Assembly: GCA_902552345.1 (NCBI GenBank)
Contig: CACDGO010000001.1
Location: 62,001-126,000 of the forward strand
Origin: an uncultured Pelagibacteraceae bacterium
Lineage (GTDB): Bacteria > Pseudomonadota > Alphaproteobacteria > Pelagibacterales > Pelagibacteraceae
Length of the DNA: 64,000 bases
Direction: 5' to 3'
In this document: positions 48,876 through 57,531 of the stretch, one piece after another
Layout: each line of letters begins with the position of its first letter
Position numbering within the stretch: the first letter of the stretch is position 1
Made by a program: the position numbers and the translations under genes
The notes under the pieces: model-generated
The model's database searches: none
Told to the model about the DNA's origin: nothing
Seen by the model: only the letters and a program-made list of their open reading frames with translations

Positions 48876-49477
48876 TTCAATTTTATATTAGCATTTATTT
48901 TTTTATCATCAAATGATGCAATATTTAATGTCTGTTTTTTTATATCAAAATAAAGTTTATCTGCAACTATCGTACCTCTACTATCGGTTATTTTTACATT
49001 ATCAGAAATAGTTAAATAACCTTCCTTGTTAGAATAATTAGCTTTTTGGGCAAAAAGATTACTCCCCTCATATGTTGCTTTAACATTTTGTTTAAAGCTC
49101 ATATCTAATGTTTTATTGTTATAAGTACCAAAATCAGATCGGACTTTTAGGATAGTATCATCTTTAAAATAAAATAAAGCTTCTACCGATTTCATTTGAA
49201 CTATTTCTTGATTAGTTTTTTCACTAAAAGCTTCCTTTGATTTTAATATATATCTATTTCCAGCAAGATCTAAACCTGAATACTCAATATTGTAGAAAAC
49301 ATCACTGTCAATGGGTTTTTCTGAAATTTGTTTTTCTATCTTTTTTTGAATTTCTTCAGAAATAATATTTTCATCAGGAATTTTTGATTTATTCGAGTAC
49401 GTAAAATATAAAATTGATGTTCCAAGCAATAATAAAGTAATTTGAATTATTCTTAATTTTTTTTTTCTCTCAATCAT
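48872..49477 (-). CDS. lptC: LPS export protein LptC-like (possibly with LptA-like portion)
   Basis: N-terminal TM anchor, beta-jellyroll OstA-like repeats; operonic with lptB and kdsD. Confidence 0.75.
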   Translation of the reverse strand: MIERKKKLRIIQITLLLLGTSILYFTYSNKSKIPDENIISEEIQKKIEKQISEKPIDSDVFYNIEYSGLDLAGNRYILKSKEAFSEKTNQEIVQMKSVEALFYFKDDTILKVRSDFGTYNNKTLDMSFKQNVKATYEGSNLFAQKANYSNKEGYLTISDNVKITDSRGTIVADKLYFDIKKQTLNIASFDDKKINANIKLK

Positions 49478-50451
49478 TGTGCACCATTTTGTAAAAGAAA
49501 ATGAATATGAATTATTCCTTTTAAAATCTTATCCTTTTTTTTATAATCTTTATCAGAAACGACTAACAGGCTGGTAATCTTTTTCTCATTCATGATAGCT
49601 AAAGCTTTCGAAGATGGCATGTTTTCATTTACCACTAAAGGACTCTTAGTCATAAATTTGTTTAAATTTGAGTTTTTAGTATAGCTTTTAAGTTCTCTTC
49701 TTAAATCACCATCTGTAACTAAACCTCTTATGTATCTATTTTTTAAAATTACAACTATTCCTAATTTTTTTTGATTCATAATTTTTAAAGCATCTTTAAA
49801 ATTTTTATTATAACCGATAACTGGCATTTTTTTTCCAACTACCATTATATCCTTTGCTAAAAGTAATGAAGTTCCGATATTCCCGCCAGGATGAAATACT
49901 TTAAATTTCTCTTTTGAAAATTTTTTTTGATACATTACTGTGGTAGCTAAGCAGTCACCTAAGAGTAAGGTTAAAGAAGTACTAGATGTAGGGACCATTC
50001 CAGTTAAATCAGACTCTTTGACTTTTGGTAGATTAATTTTTATGTCACTTGCTTTGAGCAAAATACTATTTGGTTTTGAGGCCACACCAATTACTTTGAT
50101 CCTATATCTATTGGCATATTTTAGCATATTTGTAAGCTCAGATGTATTACCTGAGTAGGAAAAAATAATTAAAATATCTTTTTTTTCAATTTGACCCATA
50201 TCTCCATGTAACGCTTGAGCGGGGTCACAAAAAAAACTTGGAATACCAACACTTGAAAAAGTAGCTGAAGTTTTTCTGGCAATTAATCCAGATTTTCCAA
50301 TACCAGCAAAAATTATTTTTCCCTTACAATTTAGAATGAGGTCAACAGCTTTGACAAATGATTTATTAAAAATTTTTTTTATTTTTTTTAGCTCATTTAT
50401 TTGAATATCTGCAGACTTTTTTGCAAGAGATATATAGTTTTTTGTTTCCAT
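49474..50451 (-). CDS. kdsD: Arabinose-5-phosphate isomerase (KpsF/KdsD)
   Basis: SIS domain GIGKSGLIARKTSATFSSVGIPSFF; two CBS domains. Confidence 0.93.
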   Translation of the reverse strand: METKNYISLAKKSADIQINELKKIKKIFNKSFVKAVDLILNCKGKIIFAGIGKSGLIARKTSATFSSVGIPSFFCDPAQALHGDMGQIEKKDILIIFSYSGNTSELTNMLKYANRYRIKVIGVASKPNSILLKASDIKINLPKVKESDLTGMVPTSSTSLTLLLGDCLATTVMYQKKFSKEKFKVFHPGGNIGTSLLLAKDIMVVGKKMPVIGYNKNFKDALKIMNQKKLGIVVILKNRYIRGLVTDGDLRRELKSYTKNSNLNKFMTKSPLVVNENMPSSKALAIMNEKKITSLLVVSDKDYKKKDKILKGIIHIHFLLQNGAQ

Positions 50452-50454
50452 TTC

Positions 50455-51117
50455 TTAATGTTCAAAAATATCTTGTTTAAAACCCTTTTGATCTAATTCA
50501 ACTCTTGTATCAAGAAAAGCTAAACAATTCTGAAATAATTCCATTCTATTTTCTCTCAAAAGCATCTTTTCTAATTCTATTTTAATTTTATGCAAATAAA
50601 TAACATCGTTAGCTGCGTACTCTAGTTGTTTATCTGAAAGCTCATCAATATCTTTATTCCAATCACTGCTTCCAAACCGTTTATCGATAGACTTATTGCA
50701 AAATTCCTGCACTAAATTTTTTAAACCGTGCGAGTCTGTATAGGTTCTTACAATTTTTGAGGCAATTTTTGTATCAAATATATTTTGAATTTTGCATTTT
50801 AAAAAATATTCAAGTGCATTTTTATCAAATCTTAAAAAATGTCCAATTTTTAAGATATTTTTATTTTTTAAAACAGAAACTAAATTTGGCGCCTTATAGT
50901 TTTTTTTATTTGGTTGTATAATAAAAACGTTTTGTTTTTCATCGCATATTTGAATAAGACTTAACTTGTCTCTTTCAGGTATCTGCAATCCAGTTGCTTC
51001 TGTATCTATAGCAATACTATCTTTAAATGAACTGGCTATTTCTGATGTTATGTCCTCTTTAATCTTAGTTATTTTCATATATAACTTTAAATACCATGAA
51101 AAATCGAATTTGCACAA
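50455..51117 (-). CDS. rnd: Ribonuclease D-like 3'-5' exonuclease
   Basis: IAIDTEATGLQ, KIGHFLRFDKNAL, YAANDVIYLHKI. Confidence 0.87.
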   Translation of the reverse strand: MCKFDFSWYLKLYMKITKIKEDITSEIASSFKDSIAIDTEATGLQIPERDKLSLIQICDEKQNVFIIQPNKKNYKAPNLVSVLKNKNILKIGHFLRFDKNALEYFLKCKIQNIFDTKIASKIVRTYTDSHGLKNLVQEFCNKSIDKRFGSSDWNKDIDELSDKQLEYAANDVIYLHKIKIELEKMLLRENRMELFQNCLAFLDTRVELDQKGFKQDIFEH

Positions 51118-52040
51118 TTTTAGGTGGTGGTGGATTTATAGGTCGATATCTTGTTCGAAATTTGACCAAGAAAAACTATAGAATTATCCTAACCACTAGA
51201 AAAGCCTTTCAAAAGGGGTATTTAAAGACTCAAGCAACACCTGGTGCAATAGAATTATTAGATTGGAATCCAAATAACTTTAAAGACTTAGAAGAGGCAA
51301 TTTATAATTCTGATGTTGTAATAAATCTAATCGGAATACTTTTTGAAACTAGAAAACAAAAATTTTACAACATCCATGGAAAAATACCCGAAGCTGTAGC
51401 AAAAATTTGCTCAAAATCAAATGTAAAAAAGTTTATTCATGTGAGTGCGATTGGCGCAAACGAAAATTCAAAATCTCTATATCAAAAATCAAAACGTCAA
51501 GGTGAAATCAATGCATTAAAGAATTTTGATAAAACAATCATAATAAGACCAAGTGTTGTTTGTGGGGCCGAAGATAATTTTACCAATTTATTTTCAAAAC
51601 TAAGTATGCTCCCAGTAATTCCAATCGTAGGGATTAATTATAAATTTCAACCAATTTTAGTATCAGATGTTGCTGATGCAATAGTAAAAGCAATTGAAAT
51701 TAAAAACAATGAAGGAAAAATTTATGAGTTAGGCGGGCCAAAACAAATAAGTTTTGGAGAAATGGTAAAATCTATTTTAAATAAAATTAATAAAAAACGT
51801 TTTGTAATTGAAATGCCTATGCCAATTGCTAAAATTCAAAGTTCTATAACTGATTTTCTTCCTTTTCCCCCAATATTAACAAGAGATCAGTGCGAAATCT
51901 TATCTGAGGCAGATAATATTGTTTCAGACGAGCACCTAAATATAAAAGATCTTAATATAAAACCCGCCGATGTAGAGGAAGAAATGAAAAAATGGTTATG
52001 GAGATATAAAGACGGCGGCCAGTTCGCTAAAGCACAATGA
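51096..52040 (+). CDS. NAD(P)-binding NDUFA9-like protein
   Basis: CTILGGGGFIGRYLVRNLTKKNYRIILTTRK; SAIGANENSKSLYQKSKRQGE. Confidence 0.85.
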   Translation: MKNRICTILGGGGFIGRYLVRNLTKKNYRIILTTRKAFQKGYLKTQATPGAIELLDWNPNNFKDLEEAIYNSDVVINLIGILFETRKQKFYNIHGKIPEAVAKICSKSNVKKFIHVSAIGANENSKSLYQKSKRQGEINALKNFDKTIIIRPSVVCGAEDNFTNLFSKLSMLPVIPIVGINYKFQPILVSDVADAIVKAIEIKNNEGKIYELGGPKQISFGEMVKSILNKINKKRFVIEMPMPIAKIQSSITDFLPFPPILTRDQCEILSEADNIVSDEHLNIKDLNIKPADVEEEMKKWLWRYKDGGQFAKAQ

Positions 52041-52381
52041 AAAGTATAAGTTTATTTAGTGGATATATTTATTTAATTTTAGCAATTATAACAGGTATTG
52101 CCACTAACGGTTTTCTTAAAACCACTGAAAGTTTTACTAAGCTCACACCTACAATTTTTTGCATTACAAGTATTGTTGTTTGTATTTTTTGTTTATCCAG
52201 AGCAATGACCATAATACCTGTTGGATTTACTTATGCGACTTACGGAGCATTAACGATAACTGCAGTTACATTATTTGGAATATTTAAATACAATCAAACT
52301 CCTGATCTTTATGCTACTGTTGGATTAATTTTAATTGTTTCAGGAGTAATACTTTTAAACCTTTTTGGTAAATTAAAGTAA
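52037..52381 (+). CDS. Small multidrug resistance (SMR)-like protein, active-site Glu replaced
   Basis: Ungapped similarity to EmrE N-terminus (YIYLILAIITGIATNGFLKTTESFTKLTP). Confidence 0.75.
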   Translation: MKSISLFSGYIYLILAIITGIATNGFLKTTESFTKLTPTIFCITSIVVCIFCLSRAMTIIPVGFTYATYGALTITAVTLFGIFKYNQTPDLYATVGLILIVSGVILLNLFGKLK

Positions 52382-52382
52382 A

Positions 52383-52406
52383 CCCCTGATATTTTTAAAT
52401 CAGGGG
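52383..52406 (+). terminator. Hairpin terminator
   Basis: CCCCTGAT-atttttaa-ATCAGGGG. Confidence 0.75.
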
Positions 52407-52425
52407 CATTTAATTTCTTTATAAA

Positions 52426-52623
52426 CTAATTATTTAAAGATGCTGTGATAGGTTCTTTATTTTTGTTAGCTCTTTTTTCAGCGATTTTTTTCTCGATACT
52501 AGCTATCTTTAGATCAATCTTTGATAGTTTTTTTTGTTTAGTGCTTATCTTATTTTTAAGCTTATCGATTGATTTTAGTATTTTTTTCTTTTTCTTTTCG
52601 TTTTTTTTTAACTTTTTTTTCAT
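52426..52623 (-). CDS. Small Lys-rich coiled-coil protein (65 aa)
   Basis: Strong SD GGAGGA upstream of ATG; MKKKLKKNEKKKKKILKSIDKLKNKISTKQKKLSKIDLKIASIEKKIAEKRANKNKEP. Confidence 0.65.
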   Translation of the reverse strand: MKKKLKKNEKKKKKILKSIDKLKNKISTKQKKLSKIDLKIASIEKKIAEKRANKNKEPITASLNN

Positions 52624-52725
52624 ATTGTTCCTCCAAAAAAGAAAAATCTAAAATAATCTAAAAAATTTTTCAAATTAAATTAAGAAAAATTTTTTAAACT
52701 AAAAGTTGAAAAAATTTAGAAAATC

Positions 52726-53622
52726 CTACGGAACTAATAAATTTATAAATCTGTCTGTTTTTTGGATTTCAAGACTGTTTACGTAACCACAATTTTCACC
52801 ATCAACCTGTGATAGAACTTTATTGTTTACACCATTTATTTTTAATCTGTTCAATTCTTTTTTAATTACACTTTTTGCAGTAGTTAAGTCACCTTTGGTT
52901 AAAATCAACCAAACATAATAAAGTAATTTTATTCTAGTCAGGTCTTTAAATATGTAAGCCACTATCCTGTTTTCAAATATATTGGTATCATTTGTTATAG
53001 AATGGGGACCAGCATAGTATTTTGAATTAGTACATAAAATCCAATCAGCCATAATTTTTTCATTATCTACCTCAACCTCCATTTTATTATTTTTTAAAAA
53101 TAAAAAATGCTGAAAACCTTTTAAAGCGAAAATTACTTTTCCAAGATACTTTTTAATATTAATATTTATGGACTCAACAATTCGAGAGTCAAAACCTACA
53201 CCAGCCATCAAGAAAAAGTACTTATCATTTATTTTTGCTAATGAAATTTTCTTATGATTATCTGATACGAGGACGTTGTAAATCTCCTCCGCCTTTTTCT
53301 TAATTTGAGTTTCTATTTGTAAAATATTTGCAGTGCCAGCAGGTATGTAACCTACTAATTTGTCTTTTAGATTATCACTTTTAAACATTTCATTAATACC
53401 AAAACATACGCTCCCGTCACCGCCAGCAAATACTAACCGATCAAATTTTTTATTAGATAATTCTTTAAAAACTTTTCTTGCATGATCTTCGCTTTCGGTT
53501 TTAAAAAGATCTACAAGGTGATTTTTTTCTAAAAGATAAATAACCTTATTAATTAATTTAAGTTTTCTACCACCTGCTGCATTAGCATTAAATATAACGG
53601 CAAAATTCAATTTTTTATCCAT
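52726..53622 (-). CDS. Diacylglycerol/lipid kinase (YegS/DagK family)
   Basis: FNANAAGGRK; VFAGGDGSVCFGINEM; GYIPAGTANILQ. Confidence 0.9.
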   Translation of the reverse strand: MDKKLNFAVIFNANAAGGRKLKLINKVIYLLEKNHLVDLFKTESEDHARKVFKELSNKKFDRLVFAGGDGSVCFGINEMFKSDNLKDKLVGYIPAGTANILQIETQIKKKAEEIYNVLVSDNHKKISLAKINDKYFFLMAGVGFDSRIVESININIKKYLGKVIFALKGFQHFLFLKNNKMEVEVDNEKIMADWILCTNSKYYAGPHSITNDTNIFENRIVAYIFKDLTRIKLLYYVWLILTKGDLTTAKSVIKKELNRLKINGVNNKVLSQVDGENCGYVNSLEIQKTDRFINLLVP

Positions 53623-53623
53623 A

Positions 53624-53645
53624 TTTTAACAATTCTGTAACATAT
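53624..53645 (+). promoter_or_regulatory. Candidate Pho box in the lipid kinase/plcP divergent gap
   Basis: TTTTAACAATT|CTGTAACATAT, 11-bp phased repeats; TATACT at 53659..53664 as candidate -10. Confidence 0.45.
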
Positions 53646-53686
53646 TTATGATTCTACTTATACTAGAGATTCGTTTTATAAAAAAT

Positions 53687-54502
53687 ATGGAAACAATTCA
53701 AACTAAATCTAAAGGAAAGATTTTAAATTACAAAAGCATCTTTATTTCTGACTTGCACCTTGGGCATAGAAAAAGTGCAGCAAACAAATTATTAGAATTT
53801 TACAAACATTCAAGGTCAGAGAATTTATATCTTGTTGGTGATATCATTGATGTTTGGGCTTTAAAAACAAAATTTTACTGGCCTCAAGAACATAATGATG
53901 TGATTCAAAAAACATTAAGAAAAGCAAGACATGGAACAAAAGTAAAATATATTGTGGGAAATCATGATGATGTCTTCAGAAAATTTTTACCATTACATTT
54001 TGGCGATATTGAAGTGGTAAATAGAGCCATACATGTAAGTTCAGATAATAAAAAGTATATTGTTGTTCATGGTGATGCTTGGGATGGAGTGATGAAATAT
54101 GCTCCATGGTTATCAAAAGTAGGAGCTATCGCTTATAGTTTTTTACTTGAGTTTAATGTTGTTATCAATTTTTTTAGAAGATTATTTAAAAAGGGTAATT
54201 GGTCTTTAGCAAAATATTTAAAACACAAAGTAAAGAACGCTGTAAAATATATAGGCGATTATGAAAAAACTTTAGCAACTTATGCTAAAAGAAAAAATGT
54301 TGATGGCATAATTTGCGGCCATATTCATCATTCTGCCGATCAAGTCTTAGATGGTGTGAGATATTTAAATTGTGGTGATTGGGTAGAAGGTTCAACTTTC
54401 TTGGTAGAACATTTTGATGGTCGCATGGAAGTTATTGACTGGGATAAAATCAGAGGTGACGTTGTTGATTACGAGCCGTATTTAAAAGTAGTAAATAAAT
54501 AA
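53687..54502 (+). CDS. PlcP-like calcineurin metallophosphoesterase
   Basis: SDLHLGHRKS, VGDIIDVW, VGNHDDV, VHGDAWDG, CGHIHHSA; start Met 53687 (METIQTK) preferred over 53648 because the latter lies in the candidate promoter. Confidence 0.87.
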   Translation: METIQTKSKGKILNYKSIFISDLHLGHRKSAANKLLEFYKHSRSENLYLVGDIIDVWALKTKFYWPQEHNDVIQKTLRKARHGTKVKYIVGNHDDVFRKFLPLHFGDIEVVNRAIHVSSDNKKYIVVHGDAWDGVMKYAPWLSKVGAIAYSFLLEFNVVINFFRRLFKKGNWSLAKYLKHKVKNAVKYIGDYEKTLATYAKRKNVDGIICGHIHHSADQVLDGVRYLNCGDWVEGSTFLVEHFDGRMEVIDWDKIRGDVVDYEPYLKVVNK

Positions 54503-55510
54503 ATGAAAATTTTAATCGTTACTGATGCCTGGTATCCGCAAGTAAACGGTGTTTGTAGAACTTTAAAAAATCTTGGCGATGAATTAAAAAAAATTGGACA
54601 TCAGGTTGAATATATTGAACCTAATCAATTTTTTACTGTGCCAATGCCAAAATATAATGAAATAAAACTTTCTCTTAATGTTTGGCCTAGAGTAGGTAGA
54701 TTAATTTCTAAAGCCGATGCTGATATAATTCACATAGCTACAGAAGGCCCGATAGGAATATTTGCAAAAAGATATTGTGTAAAAAATAAGCTTAAGTTTA
54801 CTACGTCTTACCATACTCAATTTGATAAATATTTGAAGCTATACTATCCTTATTTGCCAATTAAGCTTGCTCAAAAGTTCCTTAAAGATTTTCACTCAAA
54901 GGCTGAAAAAATTTTAGTAACAACTCAGTCAATGAAAGATGAACTTCAAGATATTGGTTTTGATAAGGATAAGATGGTTGTTTGGACTAGAGGGGCAAAC
55001 CACGGGGCATTTCAAAAGCCTAAAAAGATTAATTTAGAGTATAAAAGACCAATTTATCTTTATGTGGGAAGGGTATCTATTGAGAAGAATATAAGAGCAT
55101 TTCTGGATTTAGAGTTAGAAGGCACGAAACTAGTTGTTGGTAAAGGACCTGATTTAGATAAACTTAAAAAAGAATACCCTGAAGCTATATTTAAAGGAGA
55201 GAGAACAAATGGTGAGCTTGCAAGTTACTTTGCTTCTTCTGATGTTTTTGTTTTCCCGAGCAAAACAGATACTTTTGGAATTGTAATTATAGAAGCTTTA
55301 AAATGTGGATTGCCAGTAGCTGCTTATCCAGTAGCAGGACCAAAAGATATTTTTAACGGAACAAACATTGGCTCGTTAAACAACGATCTTAAAAAAGCAG
55401 CACTTGAAGCTCTTAAGTCAGATAGAAGCGCTTGCATTGAGCATGCAAAAAAATATACCTGGGAAAATTGCGCAAAAATCTTTTTAAATAGTGCGGTATC
55501 AATTCGCTAA
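54503..55510 (+). CDS. GT4-family glycosyltransferase (Agt-like, glycolipid synthesis)
   Basis: MKILIVTDAWYPQVNGVCRTLKNLGDEL; YVGRVSIEKNIRAFL; FVFPSKTDTFGIVIIEALKCGLPVAAYPV. Confidence 0.87.
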   Translation: MKILIVTDAWYPQVNGVCRTLKNLGDELKKIGHQVEYIEPNQFFTVPMPKYNEIKLSLNVWPRVGRLISKADADIIHIATEGPIGIFAKRYCVKNKLKFTTSYHTQFDKYLKLYYPYLPIKLAQKFLKDFHSKAEKILVTTQSMKDELQDIGFDKDKMVVWTRGANHGAFQKPKKINLEYKRPIYLYVGRVSIEKNIRAFLDLELEGTKLVVGKGPDLDKLKKEYPEAIFKGERTNGELASYFASSDVFVFPSKTDTFGIVIIEALKCGLPVAAYPVAGPKDIFNGTNIGSLNNDLKKAALEALKSDRSACIEHAKKYTWENCAKIFLNSAVSIR

Positions 55511-55552
55511 AAAATATTTCTTTAGTCTATATCTTTAAAGTATAATCAAATC

Positions 55553-56749
55553 ATGGAATTATTATTTTATTCTCTTGCTGGGATAATTGTGATCGTAGTA
55601 ATTGCAGTATCCAGAAAATCCATTGTAGCAGGCATGGAGGCAAGATCCGATGTTAAGAGAGAGAACAAACCAAGTAATAATGAAGAGGGGATAGAAGACA
55701 TCACCAATGAAAATATTGAAAAAACTAATGAGCAAGTAAAGATTATTAATCAAATCGATGATCTAATTTTAATTGTAGATAAATTTAAAAATATCAAATT
55801 TTTTAATAATAGTGCAAAAAAAAAATTTGGAGAAAATAATTTAAATAAGCACGTGGCTACTTTATTGAGAGTTCCTGATTTACTCCAAAATATTGATTTA
55901 GTACTTTTAAAAAAAGAGACAATTACTATGGATTTAGAATTATCCTCTCCCTCATTTCAGTTCTTTAAAGTTCATCTATTCTCTGGACCGACCTCATATG
56001 TCGATGATCCTGATTCAGTTGTTTTATTTCTAAAAGATTTAACTGATATTATAAAAGCGCAAAGGTTTAAATCTGATTTTGTAGCTAATGTCAGCCATGA
56101 ACTTAAAACGCCTTTAGTTTCTATTAAAGGATTTTTAGAAACTATAAGCGGACATGCGAAAGATGATTTAGAAGCACAAAAAAAATTTATACCGATAATG
56201 CTTGAGCAAGCTGATAGGATGGAAAGCTTAATTAAAGATTTACTTTCATTAAGTAGAATTGAGTTAGAGGAACATATACAGCCTCAAGATAAAGTAAATT
56301 TAAAAGAAGTTTTAAGTAACGTTGAAGATATCCATCAAAAAAATTTAAAATCTTTTGAATTTAAAAATAATATAAAAGATGATTTCTTTATTAAAGGCGA
56401 TCATGAAAAATTAATAGAAGTTTTTTCAAATATTATTGATAACAGTATAAAATATTCAGAAAAAAATAAAAAGATTGAAATTAATTGTGGGCAAGGTAAC
56501 GGAAAAGTTATAGGAGACTCTTATACCGTGTCCATTAAAGATAATGGTATTGGAATTCCAACTGAACAACTTCCGAGAATTACTGAAAGATTTTTTAGAG
56601 TTGATGCTGCTAAAAGCAAAAAAGTTGGTGGCACTGGACTTGGAATGGCGATCGTGAAGCACATTGTTAATCAGCATAGAGGAGAACTAGAAATAAAAAG
56701 TGAAGCTCAAAGTGGCACCGAAATAAAGGTCCATTTTTCAAAATTTTAG
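55553..56749 (+). CDS. phoR: Phosphate regulon sensor histidine kinase
   Basis: FVANVSHELKTPLVSIKGFLETI; SIKDNGIGIP; GTGLGMAIVKHI. Confidence 0.92.
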   Translation: MELLFYSLAGIIVIVVIAVSRKSIVAGMEARSDVKRENKPSNNEEGIEDITNENIEKTNEQVKIINQIDDLILIVDKFKNIKFFNNSAKKKFGENNLNKHVATLLRVPDLLQNIDLVLLKKETITMDLELSSPSFQFFKVHLFSGPTSYVDDPDSVVLFLKDLTDIIKAQRFKSDFVANVSHELKTPLVSIKGFLETISGHAKDDLEAQKKFIPIMLEQADRMESLIKDLLSLSRIELEEHIQPQDKVNLKEVLSNVEDIHQKNLKSFEFKNNIKDDFFIKGDHEKLIEVFSNIIDNSIKYSEKNKKIEINCGQGNGKVIGDSYTVSIKDNGIGIPTEQLPRITERFFRVDAAKSKKVGGTGLGMAIVKHIVNQHRGELEIKSEAQSGTEIKVHFSKF

Positions 56750-56812
56750 CAAATATTACAGTTTTATTAAATTTTGTCTTGAGATAGACGGCAAAATAGT
56801 TAAAGTTTTAGT

Positions 56813-57424
56813 ATGACTAGATTAATGAATTATATAAGTCTGGTTTTATTAACTTTAATTTTTACAACTGTTAAAGCAGATGTAAATTTAATAGAGAAAA
56901 CTTTACGTTCTCAACCTCTTACAGTTTTTGATCTTGGGCTTCTAAGACTGAAAAACGATCTTAAGCAAGCTAAAAACGATTTAGTCTTTGAAGTAGATAG
57001 TAAAAATGTATCTACAATTTATACTGAAGCTTTATTTTCAAGACGATACGATGGAATTCAATTAATTGTGTCAGCACCGATGAGCACTCATTTAAATGCG
57101 AACTCGTACATGGCGGACTCATTCAAATGTAGAAAAATTTTTGAAAAAGTTAAAAATAATCTTTTAAAAGGACAAAACGAGAGCAATATGATTCACTCAC
57201 AAGCTGCATCTTATTTAAGCGAAGTATTTACCGCTCCCACACAATGGAATGCTTGGAGATATGACAAAGGATTTACTCAAAAGTTAGTTAACTTTGTACA
57301 ACTAGAAGTTACATTAAAGCCAACTCAATCCTACGCAGTTAAAAATAAAGTAAGACCTTTTAGTTGCGGAGGGTCTTTAGCCTCTGATTATCAACAAATC
57401 GAGATAACTAGAAAGTTCAACTAA
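56813..57424 (+). CDS. Secreted protein of unknown function within pho/pst cluster
   Basis: Signal peptide MTRLMNYISLVLLTLIFTTVKA; no recognised domain. Confidence 0.65.
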   Translation: MTRLMNYISLVLLTLIFTTVKADVNLIEKTLRSQPLTVFDLGLLRLKNDLKQAKNDLVFEVDSKNVSTIYTEALFSRRYDGIQLIVSAPMSTHLNANSYMADSFKCRKIFEKVKNNLLKGQNESNMIHSQAASYLSEVFTAPTQWNAWRYDKGFTQKLVNFVQLEVTLKPTQSYAVKNKVRPFSCGGSLASDYQQIEITRKFN

Positions 57425-57445
57425 AAAGTTATCATTTTAATAAAT

Positions 57446-57463
57446 TTGTAACATATCTGTAAT
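57446..57463 (+). promoter_or_regulatory. Candidate Pho box upstream of pstS
   Basis: TTGTAAC-ATAT-CTGTAAT, 11-bp phased direct repeat, same layout as the enterobacterial CTGTCAT-N4-CTGTCAT Pho box. Confidence 0.55.
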
Positions 57464-57531
57464 AATTAAGAATCCTCTTAATTTTATGTATCCAATGTTT
57501 GTTAATTAATTAATAAATGAAAGGATAAACA

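Noticed and set aside
52445-52651. Plus-strand hydrophobic 68-aa ORF
   Set aside because: Antisense of the Lys-rich small protein at 52426..52623, which has the better SD.
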